Assembly (NCBI RefSeq): GCF_026151205.1 | Contig: NC_087072.1 | Location: forward strand, 18,894,103-18,958,102 | Direction: 5' to 3' | Origin: Bolinopsis microptera | Taxonomy: Eukaryota > Ctenophora > Tentaculata > Lobata > Bolinopsidae | DNA: 64,000 nucleotides | Part shown: piece after piece, positions 1 through 9,717 of the stretch | How the letters are laid out: each line of letters begins with the position of its first letter | Position numbering within the stretch: position 1 is the first letter of the stretch | Program-made: the position numbers and the translations under genes | The notes under the pieces: model-generated | What the model was told of the DNA's origin: nothing | Seen by the model: only the letters and a program-made list of their open reading frames with translations | The model's database searches: none

Positions 1-24
1 GTATTAATTACGTATCAAACGCGC

Positions 25-351
25 TCGTGGCGGAATATTCTAGACGCCAATAAGTACAAGTCCCATGGTCGATAAATATAATAATATTCAATGCACTACG
101 TATCACTTATGATTATAAAGCAAATTGGGCGCGGCATACAGCATTCACTGTGTCATAAATGTGATGAGCACGTGAGATCTTAATTGTACGTATTGTATCT
201 TCGATATCTGAAATACTAACTCATCGAGAGCTATAATATATAGTTTGAATATTATAAACATAAATAAGTTCGACATGTCTAGTTTGCTTTGGTGAGATTT
301 ATAACTAAAGTTTGATCAAATTCTGCTTTCCCGGCCAAATTTGGCTCCAAA
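25..351. repeat. 327-bp direct repeat, copy 1
   Basis: This segment recurs almost unchanged at 786-1112, 761 bp away, with only a few mismatches near its right end. No ORF of note lies in it. The window begins just upstream, so I cannot tell whether the repeat is part of a longer 761-bp tandem array. The 352-785 spacer is AT-rich and holds no gene that I can see. Confidence 0.9.
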
Positions 352-785
352 TAATGGCAAATTATGGCAAGGAAGATGAATACTGACTAAGAACTATAAA
401 GCAGACTTATATACTCGATAAAATTCTAACTTGTCAACGATTACAAGTTGCATTGATTAAATCATTTTGAAATAACAGACAGTCAAGAATCAAAACGGAC
501 GATAACATTTTTGATGTGAATTAGGGCCTGTGGTGTATAATGTGGACTGATAGATTATAGATACTAATTATAGCTCCACAACTCTATTTAAATACAAGAA
601 CTAGGAAATACTTTCACCTTATCGCAGATACACATTTATGATAAGGACTCTGATGTATTTAATCAACACTTGAACGGATGTATATTTATATATATAGTAT
701 ATTTTCGGTAGTAATGATCAAGTATAAAATTACCTCACACCAATTAATATGCAGGATATAATTTGTGATTAATAAGACGCGGTGA

Positions 786-1112
786 TCGTGGCGGAATATT
801 CTAGACGCCAATAAGTACAAGTCCCATGGTCGATAAATATAATAATATTCAATGCACTACGTATCACTTATGATTATAAAGCAAATTGGGCGCGGCATAC
901 AGCATTCACTGTGTCATAAATGTGATGAGCACGTGAGATCTTAATTGTACGTATTGTATCTTCGATATCTGAAATACTAACTCATCGAGAGCTATAATAT
1001 ATAGTTTGAATATTATAAACATAAATAAGTTCGACATGTCTAGTTTGCTTTGGTGACAGTTATAACTAACGTTTGATCAAATTCTGCTTTCCCGGCCAAA
1101 TTTGGCTCCAAA
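786..1112. repeat. 327-bp direct repeat, copy 2
   Basis: Second copy of the 25-351 sequence, in the same orientation. Similarity stops abruptly after the shared CTCCAA. Copy 2 is followed within about 20 bp by the cloverleaf-like inverted repeat at 1133-1286, which copy 1 lacks. Confidence 0.9.
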
Positions 1113-1132
1113 GAAAGTGTGATAAAACATTA

Positions 1133-1286
1133 ATCACATGCCTTCTCATGCGATATCAACATTTTCAAAACTCGGCAAGCCTCGTGATTGAAAATGTCGA
1201 GCAAGCCTCGGGAAATATCGAAACTTTCGCTAACTCGGCAAGCCTCGTGGGCGAAAGTTTTGATATCGCATGAGAAGGCATGTGAT
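1133..1286. repeat. Cloverleaf-like nested inverted repeat
   Basis: A perfect 26-bp outer stem pairs 1133-1158 with 1261-1286. Two perfect 10-bp hairpins sit inside it with no gap at the junction: 1159-1168 with 1188-1197, and 1221-1230 with 1251-1260. A middle arm at 1198-1220 can form a short CGAG/CTCG stem. The two hairpin loops and the middle arm each carry GCAAGCCTCG. The 60-80 aa ORFs across it follow from the symmetry and do not look like genes. It may be a foldback mobile element or a structured RNA; I do not recognise a known family. Confidence 0.85.
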
Positions 1287-1330
1287 AAATGTATAATATT
1301 TGATAATTGATATTTCAAGTTAAATGATAT

Positions 1331-1336
1331 TTTATT
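1331..1336 (-). promoter_or_regulatory. Candidate poly(A) signal, gene A
   Basis: AATAAA on the minus strand, about 40 nt after the stop codon of chitin-binding gene A. Confidence 0.45.
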
Positions 1337-1374
1337 TTGTTTGAGATCATCGAAAAAAATTAAGCAAATCCAGT

Positions 1375-1975
1375 TCATGAATAATCGTTAATCACAAAAG
1401 TTTCCCCAAAACAAGTAAAGCTTGTTAATATCAGATTGTTCTTATTTTCAAATACGATCTTATTCAAAAACCCTTGACTTCTCCGCTGTAAAGCAGCTGA
1501 GCAATCGACCTCTGACCCACCATCTGGGAAATTTACAGTGACAAACTCTGATCTACTGGAGAATGCTCTGTTGTAAAAGTAGTATTTATTGCACCAGGGA
1601 TGGTCGCAATCACAGTGCTCTACCGAGAATCCGCAGTGTCCAGATAGGGAGCAACATCTGAAAGGAATTATAACTATTATAATTAACTTTTATAATTATT
1701 ATAATTAATTTTTATAATTATTATAATTATAATTACAACTGGAGCTTCACTTTCTCAGTATGAATAATAGTGTAGGATTAGTAACTAGTAACTAGTTTGT
1801 CTCACTTGACAGGATGATCTTGGCTGGTTGGACACGCTGTAGAATGCTCTAATCCATCCTCGCCAATGATCTTGTGACGAGGACCACATCGGTTTACTTT
1901 AGTGGGGTGGTAGTGGATCTGAACTTGTGACTCAGACAGGGGGATCAGGAAGAGAAGGAGGAGGGATAATGACAT
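1375..1975 (-). CDS. Secreted hevein-type chitin-binding protein A (2 exons)
   Basis: Exons 1806-1975 and 1375-1657, joined in phase 2 by GT/AG splice sites, encode 150 residues. An N-terminal signal peptide (MSLSLLLLFLIPLSES) is followed by YHPTKVNRCGPRHK and a chitin-binding type 1 (hevein-like) core with the pattern CCSLSGHCGFSVEHCDC. The intron falls just before the CC pair. The C-terminal ~75 residues (YYFYNRAFSSRSEF, VDCSAAL, SFTCF) form a second domain shared with genes B-D that I do not recognise. The domain is known to bind N-acetylglucosamine polymers in plants and fungi, so an extracellular chitin-binding role is inferred. It is the closest relative of gene C. The start was chosen because it opens the signal peptide. 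Confidence 0.85.
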
Positions 1976-2236
1976 AGCTAAAATCTAATTAATCTTGAAT
2001 TAAGTAATGAAACACATCATTTTATCTATCAGCAACAGTGGAATGCGAATTTGTAAAGTTTGAAACCTAAGTTTTCTTTCTCATAAAGTGATGATTCCTG
2101 ATTATACTGATAATATTCAGAATTTCGGATAATTCCTTTTATGCGATCAAGGGAAACGGATAATGAATACTAATAATGTGGAATAATTAAACAAACGCGA
2201 CGTTTTAAAAACATTAGTATAAATACAAGCATAAAA

Positions 2237-2242
2237 TTTATT
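2237..2242 (-). promoter_or_regulatory. Candidate poly(A) signal, gene B
   Basis: AATAAA on the minus strand, 13 nt after the stop codon of gene B. It is close to the stop but plausible. Confidence 0.35.
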
Positions 2243-2254
2243 GAGACCAGTCAT

Positions 2255-3009
2255 TCAGAGGTCACCTTTCGTCTCAATAGAAAGACAAGAAATTTGGTTG
2301 AACAGTGCTTGCCACTTTTCCTCTCCTGACTCTTTGCCGTTGACAATAAATCTAATCCCGGTCACGAAACTTCCTCTCTGCTTTCCTGGTAGCACCCCCG
2401 TTAGAGCGGGACAGTTAGCTTTATTCAAATACGGATAAATGGTTATATCTTCCACGCTCGTACGACTTCTCTTCATCTCAACTCTGATAGAGACGGATCA
2501 GTTAGTTTGGAAATCAAATTGTGTTTTAAAGATAATGTGATCGATCAGAATTCTGGATTTAGTTCACTCATCAAGATAAATTAATAATTATACTGTGCTA
2601 AAAGAAGGCTTTGTTCGCCATTGTTCAAGTTAATTTGAGCTTCAGGCTTCAGGGCCCTGAGATTAATAATAAGATAATGCGGAGAATCAGTTAAAATGAT
2701 CGAATTTAATGTCCAGTTGGAAGCTTACCCGATGAACTTTATACATTTGTCACAGTCGCAGTGGTCAGCAGACTCGCCACAGAACATATGTTCGGAGCAG
2801 CAAGAATACCCCAGCCCAGGTCGAGGTCGGCAGTGTCCAGTCACATTCCTTCCTTCAAATTCCACTTTCCCGTTCCTTCCGCAACGGTTCTTTTTTACTG
2901 CTGCAGGATCATGCCAGCGTTGAGGATTTGAGAACCTCACCTTTTGAAAGTTCCCGAAGTGGAACTGAATGAGGACACCTAACATGACTAGCACTACTGC
3001 AGATTTCAT
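2255..3009 (-). CDS. Secreted hevein-type chitin-binding protein B (2 exons)
   Basis: Exons 2729-3009 and 2255-2483, joined in phase 2 (GG|GTAAGC to CAG|A), give 169 residues. The signal peptide starts MKSAVVLVMLGVLIQ; an in-frame Met 12 codons upstream is possible but would put four cysteines before the hydrophobic core. The hevein-type domain runs from RCGRNGKVEF through YSCCSEHMFCGESADHCDC to KCIKF. It includes a possible N-glycosylation site (NVT). The C-terminal domain contains EDITIYPYL, NCPALTG, GIRFIV and ISCLS and matches gene D (DIAIEPYL, DCSQLSG, GIGFFV, ISCFS). B and D share the intron after the chitin-binding domain. Function is inferred from the domain. Confidence 0.85.
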
Positions 3010-4601
3010 TTCTACTCGAGATAAGCAACAACAACAAGATGACAATAGAGCAAATGATATTGTAGGCGTGACTGATTTCTCTGTGAGAAATCCGTGGTAT
3101 ACATTCCATAGCGAATATTTGGCATTTCGTAAGAACAGCTAATTTCTAGTATTGAAATGATATCATCGTTACAATGTACGTTATGATTCAGACAAAACGT
3201 ATACTCAAAGTTTGGATTTATGTAACATTTTGGGCGATTATATCGCGTGAAAGTGGTAAGTATTAGTCATTAAAGCTCCTGATCTACCAGAAAATACCGG
3301 TTGATTAAAATTCTGAATTCAAAATGTCTTATCTTTAAAGCGACATTTTATTACTTGCATTTTAAATTCATGTAATAATGAGGCTGATGAGCTTCCTTCC
3401 ATCAAATAGGAAGTTAACTATGATGTATAACCTCCGTACTAAAATGTGCTGCTTCTGGACTCTGGAGCGAAAAGAAACCCGACTAATTAATTTGTTACCA
3501 GTAACTTTCAAGATTATGGCTTATGAGAGATTTACATTTTTGTGTCTCATTTACTTTTTAATTTAATTTTGGGCGATTCAGTTCGTATTGATCAAAATTA
3601 AAAACCAAAATTATGTATAATCGGAATTTTCTAAAATTTAGTCACATCAAAATATAATTACAAACTAAAAATCAGTATAGTTGATAAGTTAACTATGATG
3701 TATATAAATTTTAATTCTAAAATCAAGATTGATTCAAAATGAATCAAGATTAACTTTCACTTCAGCTGCACCCATGATCTGTTCAAGACTAAAGTATCAT
3801 TAAACTGAGCACGATCAGTTTTATAAAACTTGAAAATCTGTAAAAGTTTACAAGTTTAGGCTGCAGCTGAAAGAGAAAGTTCGCTCTCTACGAAAGCAAA
3901 CATTATCAAGACTTATTTAAACTTTAAGGTCCGACTTGAAAAATAACAATGAATAGTAAATCTAAAACGACCTTCCAAATGGAAATTTGCTACCTAAACT
4001 AACCATAAGGAAGCAGTTCTAACGTGCTCTTCTCAAACACAAGGATATAACTTGTGAACTCGGCTAGTATATATGAAACATTTGTCATGGAGTTGTAGAG
4101 GGAGTTATGTGCCTCGCCGGGCTAAAGTAGTGGATGACCATGCTGTACGGCAAGTTAAACAAGGATCTGTAACTACTAGGTTCCGTACAGACTCAACTCT
4201 GCACCCGTGTCAATATGTTCATTATATGCAAGCCTCTTGATTTATAACCCTACCTTAGCAGTTAACTTCCATATCAACTTTTCAAGTCGGAACCTTGAAA
4301 AAATGTTTAGCATTGATAAAATACTATTGATATAATATTTGATTAAATGTGTTGCTAAAATAAATACAAATTTTCATAATTCTACATCTAAAGAATACTA
4401 TTATAAGTATAATCCACGTTTTGTTAACTATGCTAATTATCCTTTAATAAGCTAGTATATAATATATACTTGAAATGTATAAAATAACTATTGTATAATA
4501 TGTCTCTATAGCTACACTACAACTAATGTCTACGTTTACAAGTAATCTTCTTCTAATCTTCTACTACTACTACTGCTATCATCTTAAATACCAAAATATC
4601 T
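3010..4601. other. Intergenic, no gene seen
   Basis: AT-rich sequence between chitin-binding gene B and the secreted single-exon gene. I see only short chance ORFs and no clear repeat. Confidence 0.6.
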
Positions 4602-5138
4602 CTAAATTTTGCTGTAAGGCTCAGCGAGATGGTTGAAATGTTCGTTGAGAAAAGTCTCCGCAATGAACATCTCCAGGACAGCTTCAAGAAGTTTATCCAC
4701 CAAGACACCTTCTCCGCCTGTCAAGTCCACCACTATCGCGTACTCTTTAAAACACGTCTGATTCAGAATGTTCGTCTTGTTCCGGATCTGAACAGCCGAC
4801 TTGCTGAAGCGTCTCCACTTGCCGTTATCGTTGAAACTCCTCTCCAATTTCCAAGAGAGCTCGTAAATCTTCTTCGCTGCAGTTACGTATTTGCGTTTTT
4901 GTGAATCATAAGCAGTTTTGGCGTCCACAAACCCCTCCAGGTCCAAGTAAGTGATCGTATCGTGAGGGGTGTTATCCAGTACATCTATCAGAATATCTAT
5001 AGAATCTCGGTGTATTTTAGTAATCTCCTCCAGGCTGTTCTTGAGGTCGTCTGCGTGACAAGAAGCAGAAGAAATGGACAAAAGTTGCACTAAGATGAGT
5101 GCGCAAGATAAACTAGCTAACTGATAGGAGAAACTCAT
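4602..5138 (-). CDS. Single-exon secreted protein, unknown function
   Basis: An uninterrupted 178-residue ORF. It starts with a typical signal peptide (MSFSYQLASLSCALILVQLL, small residues SSAS before the likely cleavage site). The mature part is charged and probably mostly helical, with few cysteines (SCHADD near the start and NQTCF later) and two possible N-glycosylation sites (NKT, NQT). It lacks the hevein motif and does not resemble its neighbours. It lies between the A-B and C-D chitin-binding pairs on the same strand, so it may belong to the same secreted gene neighbourhood (inference). I do not recognise the family. The ORF length and signal peptide make it likely to be real. Confidence 0.7.
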   Translation of the reverse strand: MSFSYQLASLSCALILVQLLSISSASCHADDLKNSLEEITKIHRDSIDILIDVLDNTPHDTITYLDLEGFVDAKTAYDSQKRKYVTAAKKIYELSWKLERSFNDNGKWRRFSKSAVQIRNKTNILNQTCFKEYAIVVDLTGGEGVLVDKLLEAVLEMFIAETFLNEHFNHLAEPYSKI

Positions 5139-6565
5139 TTCGGTGATTTGATCGTAAGTTACTTGTGGAAATTTCTTCAGATTTTTATATACCTTGGTAT
5201 CTAATAGCCATGGGAAATGTTTGGAGCAAATTGAAGCAAAACCCGGGACACGTGGTTTGATTTAACTGATCGTACTACATGGGTTCAGATCACAACAATT
5301 TGCAAAATTAGTTTATTCCGCCCGATTAGACGGTATATACTTTTTCATTTGAACTAGACCCACTGCAACTTACCTGGTCCAAATAACCGGCACGATATCT
5401 GATAAGATAAGCATCAACTCTTAATTCATAGCCTGGGAAACATTGAGTAGCTCACAACCGGATGTCTGACATCAAAGCTAGATAAGCCATGGGCTTTCGT
5501 GGATATGTTTAACTTGAAGGAGATGGGACGCGTTTACTCTAATAATTCACGGTTCAGGGATTTAAAAAAAGAATCAAAAAATAATTATCCTGGGAAATCT
5601 GAGGGAGGGAGGGAGAGAGGGAGGGTGGGAGGGTTTCAATTTATTCAAGGGTTGGGATATACTTTAATATACTTTAATATACTTTAATATACTTTAATAT
5701 ACTTTAATATACTTTAATATACTTTAATATACTTTAATATACTTTAATATAATTTAATATATTTTAAAATATAATTTAATATACTTTAATATACTTTAAT
5801 ATACTTCAATATACTTTAATATACTTTAATATACTTTAATACACTTTAATATAATTTATCTTTTTGGTGGCCTAAATCAAAATCGCTGCCCACAATAAGC
5901 TTGAAATGCAATTCTTAATCGATTCCGAAAATTTCATGCAAAAATATTGAAAACTGATGGAGTTATTTCAATTTTAATGAAGTCATTTTGGCTAGTATCC
6001 CGAACCGAGATATTATGTGCACTTTTGTTCATGGAGGTCTTTTTAATTGTATCCACTATTCAACAAATATTGAGCAATATCTTTCATAAAGTTAGTCTCA
6101 TTCAAAAATATTGAAATTTGATCGAATTTTGGGCGAAAGCTTTCATATTTGGTGCGTATGCCCAAATATGGGCATATATCTAAAACTCATAACTCAGCCA
6201 TTTTTTTACCAAACTGGATGTAAATTCATGTACTAGTCCAAAAACAGACTTATCTTGCAAATCTAAACGATGAATATAGCTCGACTAAATACTAATTTTG
6301 GGTATATTAAGGTATATTAAAATGTAGGGTTTTTCTCGATTTAGGGGCGGGGATATACTTTAATATACTTTAATATGGTCAGCCCCCCCCCCCCCCTCAA
6401 CGTTTTTCGATCTACAGAATTAAAAAAAATAATGCACCATTTTTCAAGTGACTGGATCGATATACCGTATTCAAAATCAAACAAATTATCAACTGTTTCA
6501 TTAACAAATCTACAAACACAAGAAATAAGTTTAAACATAATTTTTCCAAACTGAACAGTCAGACA
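5139..6565. other. Intergenic with AT-rich minisatellite
   Basis: No gene seen. It contains a short GGGA-rich stretch near 5600-5635, the TATACTTTAA minisatellite (5657-5857), two stray copies of the same 10-mer near 6352-6376 and a C run of about 14 at 6380-6393. The two 10-mer sites are both preceded by a G-rich stretch ending GGGATATAC, so they may flank one insertion. Confidence 0.6.
5657..5857. repeat. TATACTTTAA minisatellite
   Basis: About 20 copies of a 10-bp unit TATACTTTAA. The first nine are perfect; the later ones carry single changes (ATAATTTAA, TACTTCAA, ACACTTTAA). Confidence 0.95.
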
Positions 6566-7178
6566 TCATTCTAAATCACTTTTTATCATCAAACTTTCTG
6601 CAAAGCACGTGAACTCATCAATCAAAACCTGTCCGCTGTCATTGTGAAAAACTACAGAATTTATAAATCCTTTATTAGTTGGATCCATTTCCAGTGCATT
6701 CGAACAATCGGCCACTGTTCCTCCGTCAGAATACTCGTAAGTAACAAATTCAGACTTGCTGGAGAAAGTCTTGGTGGCGGTGAAGGAGTAGTATTTGGGA
6801 CAGGTGGGACAGCAGTGGTAGGACGAATCTCCACACCACCCATGTCTGGAGCAACACCTGAAGAGAAACAGTGAAACAGTAAAGAAAAACAGTATGAGTA
6901 AAGAGAAATAGTAAAGAAAATCGGTAAAGAGAAACAGTTTACGGTGTAACCTCTCAAAACGGAATGGCGAGGACCAGAAAACTTAGAATAAATAAGGTAA
7001 CTAACCTAAACGCCCGATCTGGAGCCACTCTGCACGCAGTCGCATGTTGCACTCCTTCTTCGTCAGTAACCTTGTGACGAGGACCACATCGGTTTACTTT
7101 AGTGGGGTGGTAGTGGATCAGAACTTGTGACTCAGTCAAGGGGACCAGGAAGAGAAGGAGGACGAGGAATACTGACAT
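6566..7178 (-). CDS. Secreted hevein-type chitin-binding protein C (2 exons)
   Basis: Exons 7006-7178 and 6566-6857, joined in phase 2 (AG|GTTAGT to CAG|G), encode 154 residues. Signal peptide MSVFLVLLLFLVPLTES is followed by YHPTKVNRCGPRHK, nearly identical to gene A. The hevein core is RCCSRHGWCGDSSYHCC, with the intron again just before CC. The C-terminal domain (KYYSFTATKTFSSKSEF, ADCSNAL, GFINSVVF, FTCFAESL) aligns with that of gene A, including the two cysteines. Of the four genes it has one of the most canonical hevein signatures (CCSxxGWCG). A and C are recent paralogues. The role is inferred as extracellular chitin or glycan binding. Confidence 0.87.
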
Positions 7179-7493
7179 AGCGCTAGAATAGATGTAATGT
7201 ATGTTGAATGTTGATATGTTTCTGCTACTGTACTGGCAACTGTCTGGACAAAGATACAGTGATGTTATTTTATGCTACCTTCATGATCAAGATTTTAGGG
7301 AAATTGATACCCTGTACTCAAATATCAAATTGGTGGAAAACGTCACACATTTTCCCAGCAACACCCAGAAATGAAAGGTGGAAAGTTATGATTAATGCGA
7401 CCTACTGTGAACCTCCATTAGAAGTTATGCAACAAAAGAAATTCGTCAGTTTTCAAAATAGCATAATTTCAGTATCACTATCATGACTTTCAT

Positions 7494-8935
7494 TTACGAA
7501 TTTTTGAAAGAAAAACAAGAAATCATGTTCATTCCGGATTCCCATTTCCCAGTTTCGGTTTCAGTGACAAAAAATCCAATGCCTGAAATAAATTGCTGAT
7601 GGAATTGGTCAGTCCCGGAAAGTTGAGAACAGTCAACTTCTTTCAAGTAGGGCTCTATTGCGATATCTGTCAGACTCATCTGACTTCTTTTCTTTTCGTC
7701 TGCCCTAATAATATGGTTACATTTTAATTGTATAAGGGGTCGTTCACATATTACGTAATCAGCCAAATGCTTACGGTTGATTACGGGGGGGGGGGGGGGG
7801 GGGTTTGGTCTTTGATTACGTAATCAAAATTTTCTATTTTAGTACCCTCTAGAATGATAAAAATTTGACAATATTTTAATACAAATTCCACTCAATTTCA
7901 CTCTGATAGTGATAGTGATACAATTTAGAAATTGATCGGATATTCGACTATAGTAAGTAGTTTAGAAGGTGATTGGCCGGATATCAATCAGAAATTTTAT
8001 TAATCTCCAGGAAAAATTCTCGAGGGCTAGGTCCTGAAAAATATTTTCGGCTTATAATGATCAGGGTGATATGAACTGTGGAGAAAAGTAGTTTCCAGGA
8101 AAATGTTTGACTTAAAAACGAATTTTACAAAACATACAAGGGGGGACCCTTGTGTTCGAACTCGAAAATTGTTGAAGGTCGAAATACGATAAAAGGGCAA
8201 CAAATTGTTTTTTTAGGTAGGGGGCTAGAGTCAGGCTATGATTACGTAATATTGCTGTCAGGTGGGGAGGGGGTTGGGTCTTGATTACGGTTGATTACGG
8301 AGGGGGGAGGGGGTAAAAATAGCTAAACTATTGAATACGTAATGTGTGAACGACCCCTCAATGTAAACATATTAGTGTTTACACTATTAACACTGTTTTA
8401 AAAATGGTCGACAATGAGGGTTGAAATATTTCACTCCACTATCCGGGCTCGAAGTGATTTAGATAACATTATTAGTGATACCATGTTAATAAATATAATA
8501 TAAACAAATATTAGAAGACACATACTGTAATATGGCGGGTTGTTCGATATACTTGACACAGTGCTGACAGGAACAGTGACTATGACTAGTCCCACACCAG
8601 CCCCACCTTGAGCAGCAGGAGTAACCGTGAGTAGAGCGAGGCTTGCAGTGTCCTGATACTAGCTCTCCTTCTACCTCCACCTTAATATGGTTCACAGTGT
8701 CACAAATAACCAACAACAGTTAATTCTGTGACGAGGTTAAGCAATAAGCGTAAACTTAAGGGAAATGTACAATAACTAAAAGTAAATACAAATTAGATAA
8801 ATCTTAAACCTTGTGTCCATGTCTGCTGCCACATCTGCTGTCAGTTCTCCAGTGTTTTGCATACTCAACAGTACCGGAGGTGCCAACGTGGATCAAGACA
8901 ATAGCGGTCAATATCACCAGAAATAGCATTTTCAT
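7494..8935 (-). CDS. Secreted hevein-type chitin-binding protein D (3 exons)
   Basis: Exons 8810-8935, 8526-8680 and 7494-7704 (phases 0 and 2) encode 163 residues. The signal peptide begins MKMLFLVILTAIVLIHVG, then RCGSRHGHK, where an intron absent from B splits the domain. Exon 2 carries GHCKPRSTHGYSCC and SRWGWCGTSHSHCSCQHC, an excellent hevein consensus. Exon 3 carries the shared C-terminal domain (DIAIEPYL, VDCSQL, GIGFFV, MISCFSF). The acceptor of exon 2 (ATTAAG) is weak, so that boundary is the least certain. Intron 2 is enlarged by the MITE at 7736-8357. It is the closest relative of gene B. Confidence 0.8.
7736..8357. mobile_element. Tourist-like MITE inside an intron of gene D
   Basis: Terminal inverted repeats start GGGGTCGTTCACA and continue through TACGTA, and match imperfectly at both ends. 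The flanking trinucleotides are TAA and TCA, close to the TWA target duplication of PIF/Harbinger elements. The interior has no coding capacity and contains a G run of about 18 (7786-7803) and a second G-rich tract near 8260-8320. It is a non-autonomous DNA transposon by structure; the family is inferred from the TIR and target site. Confidence 0.75.
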
Positions 8936-9584
8936 TTTATCTTTATTCTTTATCTTGAATAGGAAAGATGATGATAATCATTTAACAAAATAGTCAGTGA
9001 TATAATAGCAAAACTGAATTTGTACACCAATTGTGAAGAAAAATACATCGAATAACGCTACTTTCATATCACATATGCTCAAAGCCTTATAACAAGATTT
9101 TTTAAAAATATTGGGCGATCGATTTAGTGAAAGGGAGCGCACTCAATTGTTTGGTCAGCCAGTCAGTGGTCACGTGTACAAATAAAAATGGATCAGAGTA
9201 ACGATAAATAAATTGTTTTCTACAAATGGGGGTGGGAATCAGAGTACGTTGTTAGTGAAGGGAGGAGCTTACCGAGGGCTTACCAGGAGCTACTCATAGT
9301 TTGATTTTGTCTCCGGCCTCTCTGGACATAACCAGTTTCAGAGTTTCAGGCTCTAAATTGGATTCCATAGAAGATTGGGTCCTTACAAAGTTACAAAAGG
9401 AAGTGTAAGTAGTAGTTTGGTAGTAAAACGTGGTTAAATGGTTGGTATGGTAGTTTATATACAATTAGTTACCAGAGAAAGGGATGTACCAAGGGACTGT
9501 TAGGGGCACTTACTAAGTAGCTCGTACCAAAATGTTTCTCCTGACATTTATTTTTACTGTATTCTGGCCAAATAGACACCCTAA

Positions 9585-9717
9585 GGGATGATACATATGT
9601 TACGTAAGTCAGCCTAGGGGGTGGGGGTTTGGAAATGCACTTCAGCTGGTGCCTACACCATAATAGGGGAAGGAGTAAGGAGGGGAAGGAGGTAGTACGT
9701 AATAAATGAACGATCCC
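9585..9717. mobile_element. Short Tourist-like MITE
   Basis: A 133-bp element. Its ends are GGGATGATACATATGTTACG and the inverted GGGATCGTTCATTTATTACG, and it is flanked by an exact TAA duplication at 9582-9584 and 9718-9720. The TIRs resemble those of the larger MITE at 7736-8357, so the two are related non-autonomous elements. Confidence 0.75.

Noticed and set aside
6661-6957. 98-codon minus-strand ORF beginning RGYTVNCFSLPIFFT
   Set aside because: It reads the second exon of chitin-binding gene C in the wrong frame; the spliced frame gives the hevein motif and matches gene A.
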